Notes: generated by a model not told the origin, from the letters alone. Positions 38,501 through 47,521 are shown, counted from the stretch's first letter. The stretch is 64,000 bases of DNA from Pseudogracilibacillus sp037072025 (GCF_037072025.1 NZ_JAXHDD010000014.1:21835-85834); one strand, 5' to 3'. Made by a program: numbers and translations.

Positions 38501-38793
38501 ATTTACTCCATTTTCAGCTGCAGCCTACCCTACCAGGCTGGATTTTTAAGGAGGATGGAACTGTTTCATTTAAACTTTTTAGTTCCATAGAAGTAATATA
38601 TTGTAATAAAAATCGTTGTGATACCTTTGGACAAGATGCTGTTAGACCAGGAAGTTATACAGTTGTTTATAAGGACGGTAGGAAGTATGAAATATTTGAT
38701 TCTACAATCAATGGTTCTATGGCATATGATATTCGGAATAACATTGTTTCAAAAATAAGTGTAAAACTAGAAAGAGAAACATCGATAGAATGA
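35596..38793 (+). CDS. Large GH94-type glycoside phosphorylase, like 1,2-beta-oligoglucan phosphorylase
   Basis: A 1065-residue cytoplasmic protein without signal peptide. GDLERDYNFFSISPTFYSQGNGNYRDINQNRR in the middle and GLGIEMEAGKPGWNDALNGLPGMLG further on resemble the large GH94 enzymes of the Listeria 1,2-beta-oligoglucan phosphorylase type, where the WND aspartate is the likely general acid. Such enzymes split beta-1,2-glucans with phosphate to glucose 1-phosphate. The length also fits that group (about 1100) better than cellobiose phosphorylase (about 810). Neighbouring transporter, beta-glucosidase and sugar kinase agree with beta-glucan use. The exact linkage is inference. Confidence 0.62.
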   Translation: MCKVTDKNEFIMEDFQRFHPFSSFLPGIAGENGIPLWAFYVNRGQAMAGFGIRDKDASITEFFPADKSYQMVPLQGFRTFIKVRTKDGHFVFEPFSFIRDNETVSEKLTIAENHLELDYYNEKRGLTLTVEYFTLPQAPLAGLVREVQLKNIHNEALDIEIVDGLATILPSGLPHAAYKELGNTLKSWFDVETVDNQFNFYHLRGSTEDSASVSEIQEGNFYASLTVINEKEEIVKPLYDRALIFGNDLTLQNPAAFHTQSISSIREEKQVPTNKVSGGFTTLNNKIVPGDTLRIVSLIGYGENRETVKKFIDEDFQYEKIVKYKSIAKNISKKLTRVVETKTAEPLFDAYVKQNYLDNGLRGGFPVLFENKESQNIFYLYSRKHGDLERDYNFFSISPTFYSQGNGNYRDINQNRRLDVLFNPKIKDYNIKHFINLIQLDGHNPLLVKEIRYSLDSSKIDFSKYGISKQNCKKLIELFCAPYAPGDVLKFVSDQSIPLSVSFECFLTDILSESEESLEAEHGEGFWVDHWTYNLDLLDSFLKIYPDKTKSLFFNTPYRFYDSPAFVNPRTKKYTLTESKLRQYNAVQVDHEKQKKQEVMKQQWVRGLYGKGNIYETNLFSKLFLLVAIKTSTIAPFGLGIEMEAGKPGWNDALNGLPGMLGASTSELYELKRLLLQLQRISDVSVEKVILPEEARELINGLEMLICQSDKSTMEEEVKYWNEVTALREAYRSSIKNGISGKSMELPIKEAMKIVDVFLQQVDHALKKVERYTKQGLIPTYFYFEAEVDSKSPFKVNECKPHAVTPFLEGIVKKLKLSNSVEEAKRIYEAVRQSDIFDKKLGMYKTSMSIADEPIELGRAKFFTPGWLENESIFMHMEYKYLLEVLNKGLAEQFFEDMKTCFVPFMDPSIYGRSILENSSFIASSANPDASIHGKGFVARLSGSTVEFLNMWVTMFIGKQPFAYDRQNDLLHFQLQPTLPGWIFKEDGTVSFKLFSSIEVIYCNKNRCDTFGQDAVRPGSYTVVYKDGRKYEIFDSTINGSMAYDIRNNIVSKISVKLERETSIE

Positions 38794-38989
38794 TTTGGAA
38801 ATTGCAAATAAAAAGAAGACTTATATTTATTACATTTAAGTTGAACTGTAACGTTTTCGATAAGTAGATAAAAAATGTGAGAGCTCTACAGAAACTTTGT
38901 TTATCATTTATTCATTCTTCTTTCTTAAGCAATTGATAATCACTTTTGATATGAAATGAATACTAACTTCTAGGAAGGAAGAGATATTT

Positions 38990-39898
38990 ATGAATAAGTA
39001 TATTGCTTTTGATATTGGAGGTACAAATGTTAAACACTCAGTTTTGCTAGAGGATGGAACCTTTATTGAAAAAGGAAAATATAACACAAGGAAAGCTACG
39101 ATAAAAGAGTTTTTGGATGATCTGACAGCAACGATTAAAGGTTATCTGCAAAAATATGAAATATCGGGAATAGCTATCAGTTTACCGGGTTTTGTCAATG
39201 TAGAAACTGGTTATACAGAAGATGCCGGCGCCATTACGATATTGAATGGAAAAAATTTAAAAACTCTTTTAGAGAATGAAATTTCATGTACCGTAGAAAT
39301 AGAAAATGATGGGAATTGCGTTGCTTTGGCGGAAAAATTTAATGGAAATGCAATAAATTGTAAGGATTTTGTATGTATAACAATAGGGACCGGTGTAGGT
39401 GGAGGACTGTTTTTAAATAACAAGATATTCCATGGTCATACGTTTAGGGCTGGAGAAATTGGATATATGCTAACGCCACGAAGCCAAACTGGAAGCGAGA
39501 TAATGAGTGATAATGGATCTACTTCGAGTTTGATAAGAAGCTATAAGGACTATAAAGGTTTAGATGAAAACGAAGTAGTAGAGGGCAAAGTTATTTTTCA
39601 AGAAGCGGAAAACAATGCGGAAGTTGCTTTACTTATAGACAAGTGGATTGAAGGAATAAGCTTCGGTGTTTTTAATATTGCTGGCACACTTAATCCGGAA
39701 AAAATCTTAATCGGCGGAGGGGTTAGTGCCCGTGAAGGATTTGCTGAAAAGATTAAAGAAAAATTAGAACTGCAAAAAGAATGGGAGTTTATCAAGGTTC
39801 CTATTGAAACGTGTAAACATAAAAATGACGCGGGTATGATTGGAGCATTGAAGCATTTTTTAACTCAAAATGATATAAAAAGTAAAAGCTTATATTAG
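38990..39898 (+). CDS. ROK-family sugar kinase
   Basis: A 302-residue ROK protein. AFDIGGTNVKHSVL is the ATP phosphate loop, AISLPGFVNVETG and ENDGNCVALAEKF the sugar site, and TIGTGVGGGLFLNNKIFHGHTFRAGEIGYML the second ATP motif and catalytic region. The usual zinc motif CxCGxxGCxE is absent (GSEIMSDNGSTSSL there), as in some beta-glucoside kinases. No DNA-binding domain is present, so it is a kinase. AGGAAGGAAG precedes ATG 38990. A fragment of a nearly identical copy occurs at 47712-47840. Confidence 0.88.
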   Translation: MNKYIAFDIGGTNVKHSVLLEDGTFIEKGKYNTRKATIKEFLDDLTATIKGYLQKYEISGIAISLPGFVNVETGYTEDAGAITILNGKNLKTLLENEISCTVEIENDGNCVALAEKFNGNAINCKDFVCITIGTGVGGGLFLNNKIFHGHTFRAGEIGYMLTPRSQTGSEIMSDNGSTSSLIRSYKDYKGLDENEVVEGKVIFQEAENNAEVALLIDKWIEGISFGVFNIAGTLNPEKILIGGGVSAREGFAEKIKEKLELQKEWEFIKVPIETCKHKNDAGMIGALKHFLTQNDIKSKSLY

Positions 39899-39953
39899 AA
39901 ACAGCACAGACTTTTCAGATATAAAATGTATTACTAAAGGAGAGAGACACAGT

Positions 39954-41402
39954 ATGTTACATGAAAAACTTAAACCATTTCCAAAAAGCTTTCTATGGGG
40001 AGCGGCTTCTGCTGCATATCAAGTAGAAGGTGCATGGAATGCTGACGGGAAAGGTGTTTCAAATTGGGATGAATTTGTGCGGATTCCGGGTAAAACATTT
40101 AAGGGAACAACAGGTGATGTAGCTGTAGACCATTACCATCGTTATAAAGAAGATGTGAAATTAATGGCAGAAATGGGGCTTAAAACATATCGATTTTCTG
40201 TCGCTTGGACTCGTATATTTCCGAATGGAAAAGGTGAAGTAAATCAACAAGGAATTGATTTTTATAATAATTTAATCAATGAATTAATAAAGCATCATAT
40301 TGAGCCGATTTTAACGATCTATCATTGGGATTTACCACAGACACTGCAGGATGAATATGGTGGTTGGGAGTCAAGGCAAATCGTAAAGGACTTTACAAAC
40401 TATTGTATTACATTATATAAAGCATTCGGTGACCGAGTTAAATATTGGGTTTCCCTAAATGAACAAAATGTTTTTACTAGGTTAGGCTATCAATCTGCGA
40501 TGCATCCACCTGGGATTAAAGATGACAAGTTATTTTATCAAGTTAATCACCATGCAAGTTTAGCCAATGCTTCCGCCATCAAAGAGTTTCGTAAATATGT
40601 TCCAAACGGAAAAATTGGTCCAAGCTTTGCTTATTCACCAGCATACCCCGCAACATCGAAACCTGAAGATGTTCTTGCTGCTGAAAATGCGGAGGAACTG
40701 ACAAGTCATTGGTGGATGGATGTATTTGCTTGGGGTACGTATCCTATAGCAACTTGGAATTACTTAGAAAGAAAAGGGATTGCTCCACAAGTGGAAGAAG
40801 GAGACTTTGATCTGCTTAAAGAAGGGAAACCTGACTTTATGGGAGTGAACTATTATCAAACCACGACTTATGAAAAAAATCCGATAGATGGAGTTACGTC
40901 TGAAGGACGCTTTAATACTACAGGGGAAAAGGGAACAACAGAGGATACAGGTATTCCAGGCTTATATAAAACTGTTACAAATGAAAACTTAAGCACGACA
41001 AATTGGGATTGGAATATCGATCCAAAAGGTCTGCGTATTGGTCTAAGAAGGATTACTAATCGTTATAAACTCCCAATTTTAATCAGTGAAAATGGTCTTG
41101 GAGAATATGACATACTAGAAGATGACGGTTCAATAAATGATGATTATCGTATCCGTTATATTCAGTCCCATATTAAAGCTATTCAAGAAGCGTTAACCGA
41201 TGGAGTAGAAGTTATTGGTTATTGTGTATGGTCATTCACAGATCTGTTAAGCTGGTTGAACGGATATCAGAAACGGTACGGTTTTGTTTATGTTAATCAA
41301 CATGAGGAAGGAGAGCACGATCTACGTAGAATTAAAAAGAAAAGCTTTTACTGGTATAAAGATGTTATTGAAAGTAATGGAGAGGGTTTAGAGAAGGAAT
41401 GA
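39954..41402 (+). CDS. GH1 beta-glucosidase
   Basis: A 482-residue family 1 glycoside hydrolase. It starts with FPKSFLWGAASAAYQVEGAW. The acid/base glutamate lies in VSLNEQN (the usual NEP reads NEQ here) and the nucleophile glutamate in LISENGLGEYD. YCVWSFTDLLSWLNGYQKRYGFVYV is the usual C-terminal region with the substrate-site WSFTD. The WLNGYQKRYG loop lacks an obvious phosphate-binding SxxxKxY pattern, so a non-phosphorylated beta-glucoside is the likelier substrate. It probably splits short oligosaccharides left by the phosphorylase. Confidence 0.9.
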   Translation: MLHEKLKPFPKSFLWGAASAAYQVEGAWNADGKGVSNWDEFVRIPGKTFKGTTGDVAVDHYHRYKEDVKLMAEMGLKTYRFSVAWTRIFPNGKGEVNQQGIDFYNNLINELIKHHIEPILTIYHWDLPQTLQDEYGGWESRQIVKDFTNYCITLYKAFGDRVKYWVSLNEQNVFTRLGYQSAMHPPGIKDDKLFYQVNHHASLANASAIKEFRKYVPNGKIGPSFAYSPAYPATSKPEDVLAAENAEELTSHWWMDVFAWGTYPIATWNYLERKGIAPQVEEGDFDLLKEGKPDFMGVNYYQTTTYEKNPIDGVTSEGRFNTTGEKGTTEDTGIPGLYKTVTNENLSTTNWDWNIDPKGLRIGLRRITNRYKLPILISENGLGEYDILEDDGSINDDYRIRYIQSHIKAIQEALTDGVEVIGYCVWSFTDLLSWLNGYQKRYGFVYVNQHEEGEHDLRRIKKKSFYWYKDVIESNGEGLEKE

Positions 41403-41711
41403 ATATCTGGAAAAGTTACACGTATCACATCAAATGAAATAAAAGCTCGTTAAAGTTGGATATTGCTCTAACAATATTATAGTTACCTGTATAAATATCA
41501 AAAAACGATTATTCCGATTGCGGCCAGTTGTAAAGAGTGTGGAGAAGAAATGTACTTGGAGTATTACAGAGAGGTACATGGACAGGAATACAAATTTTCA
41601 GATATCCTCTAGTCTTGGAAAGGGAGAAAAGAATCGGGTTTTGCCAGGTTTTTCTTAAAGATAACGAGCAATTTTCAATATTTTAAAGTAAAACAGATGA
41701 TACAGAAAAAT
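41403..41711 (+). other. Intergenic region with a short relic
   Basis: A frame near 41500-41610 reads IIPIAASCKECGEEMYLEYYREVHGQEYKFSDIL. Its CxxC hints at a zinc site, but I cannot assign it. No intact gene is present. Confidence 0.3.
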
Positions 41712-41755
41712 AAAAAAGTGTTGCAGACTAAGAAGTGGTCTGACAACACTTTTTT
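41712..41755. terminator. Bidirectional terminator
   Basis: AAAAAAGTGTTG and CAACACTTTTTT form a long stem with an inner AGAC/GTCT pairing. A and T runs on both sides suit both the sugar operon and the minus-strand fragment. Confidence 0.8.
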
Positions 41756-41828
41756 ATACATCACGTAATATTCTTCACTTCATTTTTCCGCTGTTTCATT
41801 TTCATTCCGATATAATATAAAATTCCTG

Positions 41829-42680
41829 TCATGAAAAAGGATTGTAGTAAAGGCATGCACCAAGTTGCTCAGGAATATGAGGAGCTAACGCTTTCCAAAC
41901 AAGATCTCCGCCAAGTGCATCACTTTCCCAATAAATCGAGGTTGGTGCAGGACGTTCTGCAGATACCACGGAACCCCGATCGACAATTACTTCTAACGGA
42001 CGAAATACACCATCATTTACAACATCACCGGAACTAGTAATGCTTAAAAATACGACTCTTACGGCAGTGACTAATGCGGAATAAGAACAGTTAATTGGAC
42101 CAGGAACTTGTGGATGACTACCGCGAAAATCACAAATAAATTGATCATCTGAAATCGTTACTTTCACTTTTACTTGAAATGGTCCATTGCCAAAGCCGTC
42201 ATTATCGATATAGTCACTTGCTTCAAAGGTTCCTTTTGGAAGTTTTTTCATTGCTTCCCGTGCTAGTATTTCTCCTTGATCTAGCAATCGATCAATCGAT
42301 TGTAAAACAACCTTTGTATCATAACGTTCGCAAAGTTCGGTTATTCGTTTATGCCCGGTTTTTAATGTCGCAACTTGTGCCCATAAGTCACCAATTGATA
42401 AATCTGGCATGCGGACATTTGCCTTAATCATTTCAATCAAGGCGTCATTTACGACTCCTTTATTAATTAGTTTGATACATGGAAATTGTAGCCCTTCCTG
42501 AAATACTTCTGTTGCATCATTACTGAAGGAACCTGGGTCTTTACCGCCTACCTCTGTCCAATGGGCTTTTTTGTTGGGTGCCCTCCCACCAGGGTGAAGT
42601 AAGGAGTGATTTTTTATAAAACAATCCTTATTGGTTTGAAACATAATGTTAGAGACCCTTAGATTGATATTGGAATCCAT
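41829..42680 (-). pseudogene. Hydantoinase B/oxoprolinase (HyuB) fragment
   Basis: A 283-codon piece of a protein normally 550-600 residues long. KKAHWTEVGGKDPGSFSNDATEVFQEGLQFP, the middle region, and QFICDFRGSHPQVPGPINCSYSALVTAV are characteristic of HyuB and acetone-carboxylase alpha-type subunits. The N-terminal third and the C-terminal glycine-rich end are missing. No HyuA partner gene is near. It is likely a deletion relic although its frame stays open. Confidence 0.75.
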
Positions 42681-42804
42681 TCGACTTGAGTCTTTTTAAA
42701 ATATGAAGGATCAATCAATCAGAACACTTGTTTCCATTTCCGTTTTATGATACGATAGAGTTAAGGAAAGTCGGAACGCATATTTTAATTGGGAGTGTGA
42801 TATA

Positions 42805-43737
42805 ATGAAGGTGCTGGAAAAAGTGAGGTATAGTTTTAATGAGAGTAGTCCGAATATTCATTTAGTTAGGGAGGGGTCTCGGAGCTATACGAATCATGAT
42901 TTGTTGTTTAAACAGTTAATTCGTTATTTTTTTAAGGATTTTATGGAAGCTTTTTTTCCGTATATTTATGAACAAATTGATGTAGAATCAGTAAGCTTCC
43001 TATCCGGAGAAGTTTTCACGGATATTATGAAAGGGAGTTCAAGAAGACTTGATATTGTTGTTGACACAAAACTAAAGGGTACAGGAGCAATTATTATTAT
43101 ACATATTGAACCGCAAAGCTCTGTGCAGCAGGATTTTCACAGGCGGATGTTTCAATATTATAGTTTCCTGTATAATGAATATCAAAAGCCGATTATTCCA
43201 ATTGCGGTGTTTAGTTATGAAGAGAATTGGGAAAAAGATGATTTTAGTATCGATGTTTTGGATACAACTTATTTGTATTTTCGTTATCATACCCTACATT
43301 TGAAGAAGATGAATTGGCGAGAATATCTGAGAAAAAATAATCCCGTTGTGGCAGCATTACTTAGTAAAATGGGGTTTAAAGATGAAGAGCGCGTGCAAGT
43401 GAAGGTAGAGTTTATGCGGATGCTTTGGCGTTTGCAATTAAATGAAGCCGATCAGCGCTTAATATATGGATTTTTTGAAACATATGTAACATTAACAAAG
43501 GAAGAGGAGGCGAGATTTGTGAAGGCGGTAAAGGAATTTGATGGGTCAGAGGAAATATTTAATCTTCCAATTTCTTATGAAGAAAAGGGGAGAGAGAAGG
43601 GCCTCGAAGAAGGACGGAAAGAAGGAAAGAAAGAAGTAGCTCTGGAAATGTTAAAAGAAGGTATTTCCATAGAAATTATTAAAAGAACGACAAAGCTAAC
43701 AGTGGATGAGATAGAAGAATTAAGAAAACAACTGTAA
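42805..43737 (+). CDS. Rpn/YhgA-like PD-(D/E)XK nuclease-family protein
   Basis: A 310-residue protein. NHDLLFKQLIRYFFKDFMEAFFPY opens the domain, RRLDIVVDTKLKGTGAIIIIHIEPQSS carries the D...ExQ nuclease core, and FHRRMFQYYSFLYNEYQKPIIPIAVFSYEE follows. The C-terminus is a charged helical tail ending in a short DEIEELRKQL segment. These proteins promote recA-independent recombination or belong to decayed transposases. ATG 42805 follows GGGAGTG. The gene looks intact and stands alone among relics. Confidence 0.82.
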   Translation: MKVLEKVRYSFNESSPNIHLVREGSRSYTNHDLLFKQLIRYFFKDFMEAFFPYIYEQIDVESVSFLSGEVFTDIMKGSSRRLDIVVDTKLKGTGAIIIIHIEPQSSVQQDFHRRMFQYYSFLYNEYQKPIIPIAVFSYEENWEKDDFSIDVLDTTYLYFRYHTLHLKKMNWREYLRKNNPVVAALLSKMGFKDEERVQVKVEFMRMLWRLQLNEADQRLIYGFFETYVTLTKEEEARFVKAVKEFDGSEEIFNLPISYEEKGREKGLEEGRKEGKKEVALEMLKEGISIEIIKRTTKLTVDEIEELRKQL

Positions 43738-44008
43738 TCTAAAGCTGATGTCGGAAGAGCGGATAAAAAGATTATCTCGTGGCATTTCTTCTGAACTAGG
43801 ATGACAGACGACTCAACAATTTGTTGTATATTTCCTCGTTTGGAAAGAATTTTATCGTTTTCCGTCAGAAGATTCCATCTAATTGATGGTGTGGAAGAGA
43901 TCCAATCGATCAGATGAGATGAACGTCGGTTGGCGTAAGCCAAAAATATTGAACTTTCTTCTATCTTTTGGTAAACCATAACTGCATTTGTCCTTTGAAA
44001 TTTGGATA
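43738..44008 (-). other. Unassigned stretch with a minus-strand coding-like segment
   Basis: On the minus strand a frame reads FLAYANRRSSHLIDWISSTPSIRWNLL. It looks protein-like but I do not recognise it, and it runs into the Rpn gene on the other strand, so it can only be a relic. Confidence 0.3.
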
Positions 44009-44296
44009 TAAGGAGTGATTCTTATATTGGCTGGGCAAGATCCATACTTCTTTGATCCGCAAGCACGAATGATGGTGACTGCCGACGGATTTTATCGTTT
44101 TGCAGAATTTATGAAAAAATTAGTAGACAAGCATTGTGATGGAAGATTGGTATTATGCCACGAAGGTGATTACAGTAGAGCGTATTTACCATTTTGTGGC
44201 AATCGTAGAAGCGATGAGTTGGATTGAAACAGAGGCAGAGGATCCATTTATGGAGAAAAGGCAAGGAACATGGAGAATGTTCAAGTAGCAGTCGAT
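44009..44296 (+). pseudogene. Histone deacetylase-like amidohydrolase, 3' fragment
   Basis: The sequence AGQDPYFFDPQARMMVTADGF and DGRLVLCHEGDYSRAYLPFCG matches the C-terminal part of bacterial class II deacetylase or acetylpolyamine amidohydrolase proteins, where the family reads GGY before SxAYVPFCG. A frameshift near 44200 separates the continuation AIVEAMSWIETEAEDPF. The metal-binding N-terminal two thirds are missing. GGAG precedes the first codon but that is probably chance. Confidence 0.6.
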
Positions 44297-45082
44297 ATTG
44301 CATTGCTCTTACTTGGGGAAGCAATCGATGCCTTTTCTTATGCAGATGATTTAAATGGTGATATTGGTTCGCTTATTACGGGAACATTGGAATTAATCGA
44401 AGAAATTGGGTCAAGAGACGTTGATTAGTAATCATAAAATGGAAATATTTGAAAAATTATTAGCTCAGACAGACAATGATGTTTTCGATGGTTGGTCGGA
44501 ATTGATTTGTTATCAATTTGTTTTGCTTTTTCAGATGATGAAAAATGTAGGGAACAGTTAAAAAACAAAATGGAATCAATGATTGAAGAAGATACCAATG
44601 ACCTCTATTTGCAGTATGGAAATGAAAAATTGCTTCAACTGTTGTTTCAATTGATTGAGGGTTATGGTACAGAAGCCGAGGCGGAACAATTCATTCATGA
44701 ACATTTACAATATTCCTCCTTTAGAGAGAAATTACTGAACAAGTACCTTCAATTTAAAAATTATGGGAAAATAATTGAATAAGCGAAAGAAGGAGAAAAA
44801 CAGTATCAAGATTCTCTAAGACCATTATCTAAATGGAAAAAATTCCGCTATAAAGCATTGAAAACTTTCAAAAAAAGGAGAACAGAGAATCTTAGCAAAG
44901 GACTTTTCTTGGGTGGAGATTTTAATTATTATCAGGAACTGAAAGAATTGGCTACAAATAATCAAGATGAGTTTTATATAAACTTAAAGCTAGAATTAAA
45001 ACAAGGGAAAGGATGGCACACCACTAAATTATTCCTTAATCTGATCGAGGAAGAAAATTTTCATAGAATAATTTTATGTTGA
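44272..45082 (+). pseudogene. SWIM-type/helical-repeat protein, C-terminal part with several frameshifts
   Basis: Three frames give one alpha-helical protein: ENVQVAVDIALLLLGEAIDAFSYADD, then KMEIFEKLLAQTDNDVFDGW, CFAFSDDEKCREQLKNKMESM, then LLFQLIEGYGTEAEAEQFIHEHL and finally LSKGLFLGGDFNYYQELKEL and KGWHTTKLFLNLIEEEN. This resembles the C-terminal region of Bacillaceae SWIM zinc-finger proteins. At least three frame changes or stops are present. The zinc-finger part is missing. The assignment is by memory of family pattern only. Confidence 0.42.
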
Positions 45083-45127
45083 CATTGTGTTAAAATGGAC
45101 GTATCAAATTAGAATAGGAAGAATAAA

Positions 45128-45620
45128 ATGAGTTGGCAGTTTTGGAAGAAAAAACAGGGTGAGCAAGTACCCGCAAAAGAGGAGGTTTTAAAAGAAAAGC
45201 TAGTGGGATTACGGGAAAAAATAGAAACCCTTGAAAATCAAATGAATAGAATGATACCAATTTAGTTTAAACACGGTAAAAATTTAGAAGAGAAAATAGA
45301 AGAAATCGTTTATTTCTTGACAGAAATTAAACGCGAGAATGATTTAGTCATTCAATATAAACATAAAGAAGAAAAAAAGGTTACACAAATCATTCATCTA
45401 CTTGATGAACTTGATTATGTAGCATCAGAGTTGGATGACATCGACAAACGGTGGCACGTCGTGTTAACTCAATGGATTAATATTTTACTGAAAAATTTGA
45501 AGAATAGGAGTTTATCAGTTGGATATTGATAAGCCATTTGATCCTCAAATTGCAGAATCACTAGAAATGGTCGAGAAACATGAACTTACTACCTTATCAA
45601 TAGTAGCCGACACTAGATAG
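45128..45620 (+). pseudogene. GrpE-like nucleotide exchange factor, broken
   Basis: ATG 45128 starts MSWQFWKKKQGEQVPAKEEV, a coiled-coil follows, a TAA interrupts at about 45263, and the frame continues with FKHGKNLEEKIEEI and VTQIIHLLDELDYVASELDD. After another shift near 45520, DKPFDPQIAESLEMVEKHEL recalls the GxPFDPxxHEAL part of GrpE. Small GrpE-like proteins accompany atypical Hsp70 genes in Bacillus; SWIM proteins may be neighbours of such genes. The interruptions make it a pseudogene. Confidence 0.42.
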
Positions 45621-45992
45621 GCTAAGGGATCAAATAGATTAGTAGTATAGTTCACTGGGGGCGTTACTGTCATAATATAGCCAAATGCATCATTTATTGC
45701 CTTGGCCGGGGGATATTTTAGTTTGATTTCCCGCTGGTACAAACAAAGGTAAGCCCAGTGCATTTTTGATTCATGATATAAGCTGATATAGAAGGAAATG
45801 CAGGTGATGGCATTTTAGTCGTGACGATAATATAAAAGGTCGGGATTCCGCTAATCTTGATTGCTCTGTCGGTTTAAGGGTTGATGACTTTATTTTTTGA
45901 CAAAGGGAGAAAATCACATTATAGTAAGAGGGGAACGTATGATTCATTGGGGTTAATGTAACCACTAGTACAAATCAAGGAGATAAGTATTT
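45621..45992. other. Intergenic region with relics
   Basis: Plus-strand pieces near 45790-45950 read like a small membrane protein (KVGIPLILIALS, MTLFFDKGRKSHYSKRGTYDSLG) broken by stops. I cannot name it. No intact gene is seen. Confidence 0.3.
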
Positions 45993-46565
45993 ATGAAATT
46001 ATATGAGACTTTTGTTAGCAAGAAAAATAAAAATAATTTGCCTCCTTTTGAGGAAATTTCAAATGCAGAATTAGAACAATTATTTACCAAGGAAATGGTA
46101 TCAGATAATCGAATTGCAGAATTGTTTGGCGTGAAAACTTCTAAAGTTACCTATAGAAGGAGAAAGAATGGGATTACTATTAGAAAGGGAATAATTGATG
46201 AAGTGCTAAATCCCAATACAGATAAAGGAAAGCAAATCAATCTGCAAATGAAAGAGGAGGTTTTTACAAAAGAAAATCTAGATAAAATATCAAAAGCTAT
46301 TACTCATTTTGCTTTTAGAAATGGTCCTATAGAAGATATGCATGCCTACCCAAATAATCAGCTGTCAGAAAATGATATGAAGGTATTAAACAAATTTATG
46401 GTGAATCGCTTGGCGTATATTTTTGACTTAATTATAGATGAAAAGTGGCTAGAATTAGGTGTGTTGATTAATCATTTCAGTTTGTATGGTGAAGGTTGGG
46501 ACAAGGCTGAACTAGAAGATGGAGGAAATAAAAAAATGGTTAGAAGGCTATTAGGGGAAAAGTAA
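45993..46565 (+). CDS. Hypothetical protein with N-terminal helix-turn-helix-like segment
   Basis: A 190-residue protein I do not recognise by name. Residues 27-60 (ELEQLFTKEMVSDNRIAELFGVKTSKVTYRRRKNG) look like a small helix-turn-helix with a basic recognition helix. The rest is mostly helical and acidic, with VNRLAYIFDLIIDEKWLELGVLINHFSLYGEGWDKAEL. AAGGAG precedes ATG 45993. It is followed after 33 bases by a GNAT-like gene, possibly in the same transcript. Confidence 0.65.
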   Translation: MKLYETFVSKKNKNNLPPFEEISNAELEQLFTKEMVSDNRIAELFGVKTSKVTYRRRKNGITIRKGIIDEVLNPNTDKGKQINLQMKEEVFTKENLDKISKAITHFAFRNGPIEDMHAYPNNQLSENDMKVLNKFMVNRLAYIFDLIIDEKWLELGVLINHFSLYGEGWDKAELEDGGNKKMVRRLLGEK

Positions 46566-46598
46566 AATTATCTTATAAATTGCAAAGGAGGGGCAATT

Positions 46599-47153
46599 GT
46601 GCCAATTGATGATATATATATTTCGTATACAAACATATATGATAAGGATCTGCAATTGATAAATGGTAATGGAGACATTACATCGTATATTACAGATGAA
46701 ATGCTTGAACAAGAAAATCCTGCATCGGTAGGATCTATTATTTTTAATTTTTATAATACATATTTGTTTAACGACAACATTTCACTTATTGTAAGTGCTG
46801 ATGCAATCTCAGGTGATGAAGAATATATGATTCATACTTTATTGGAGGGTAACCATGAATATGATTTAGAATTTGGTGGAAAAGTAGTAACGCTTGATAG
46901 AATAATAATTGATAATCAATATTATAGTGAAAGGTTAGAACGCTTAATTTTGAAAGAGTTTATTGACTATTGCAATTATATGATGTTTGACTATTTAGTT
47001 GTTATTGCTGCTAAGCCAGTAAGTTGTAATAAATCAACAAGAATTGTTGAATTCCCTCAAATAAAAATGTATGAGGATTTCAATTTTGTTAATTTGGGTG
47101 GTACGGAAAAACGAGCCCCTGTAATGGTTAAAAATTTAAATTTATTAGATTAA
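46599..47153 (+). CDS. Putative GNAT-like N-acetyltransferase
   Basis: A 184-residue protein. VGSIIFNFYNTYLF, then VVTLDRIIIDNQYYSERLERLILKEFIDYC and a final FPQIKMYEDFNFVNLG follow the strand and helix order of GNAT folds, with the YEDFNFVNLG end near the usual acyl-CoA strand. The glycine-rich Q/RxxGxG/A loop is not clear, so activity is doubtful. AAGGAGGGG precedes GTG 46599. Substrate unknown. Confidence 0.42.
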   Translation: MPIDDIYISYTNIYDKDLQLINGNGDITSYITDEMLEQENPASVGSIIFNFYNTYLFNDNISLIVSADAISGDEEYMIHTLLEGNHEYDLEFGGKVVTLDRIIIDNQYYSERLERLILKEFIDYCNYMMFDYLVVIAAKPVSCNKSTRIVEFPQIKMYEDFNFVNLGGTEKRAPVMVKNLNLLD

Positions 47154-47206
47154 TAAAATGAATTTTAGGCCTGAATTTATTTTTATTTTTCCTATATAGA
47201 GGATGT

Positions 47207-47505
47207 TCAAAACTCCCATGTCTTATTAGACACCGCAATGAATGAAAATGAGGGTGTGGCGTTTAATAATTAATTACTTTGTTTATTATAGATACTACAG
47301 AGCTTGGTGATCGTACATTTCTATGACGAGCACTTCTACCATAGGAAACAACATTTTCGATGATTAGTATTCCTCGCATTAAGGGATGCCCTGGCGGAGC
47401 ATCTAGTGGCGTTTGCTCATGTATCTAAATGCATACATTCCGCTGCTCGAAGCTTCGCCGCCTCGAACTTCTTGGTCCTTTTTATCCTCCTTTTTGAACA
47501 CGCAG
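47207..47505. repeat. MITE-like element, copy 3, inserted before the duplicated YesL fragment
   Basis: The ends are GGATGTTCAAAA and TTTTTGAACACGCA. It is flanked by ATATAGA on the left (47204-47210) and again on the right (about 47506-47513). The left flank ATTTTTCCTATATAGA and right flank ATATAGATAGGAGTAGA join to give the uninterrupted sequence found at 29688-29706. That marks an insertion with a target duplication of about 7 bp. The inside carries about 190 bases not shared with copies 1 and 2. Confidence 0.68.
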
Positions 47506-47521
47506 ATATAGATAGGAGTAG

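Noticed and set aside
38843..38865. Possible catabolite-responsive element before the ROK gene
   Set aside because: TGTAACGTTTTCGA is one base short of the cre spacing, so the match is too weak.
43575..43979. Minus-strand ORF of 134 codons
   Set aside because: It overlaps the conserved end of the Rpn gene; only its first part looks coding, so at most it is a relic.
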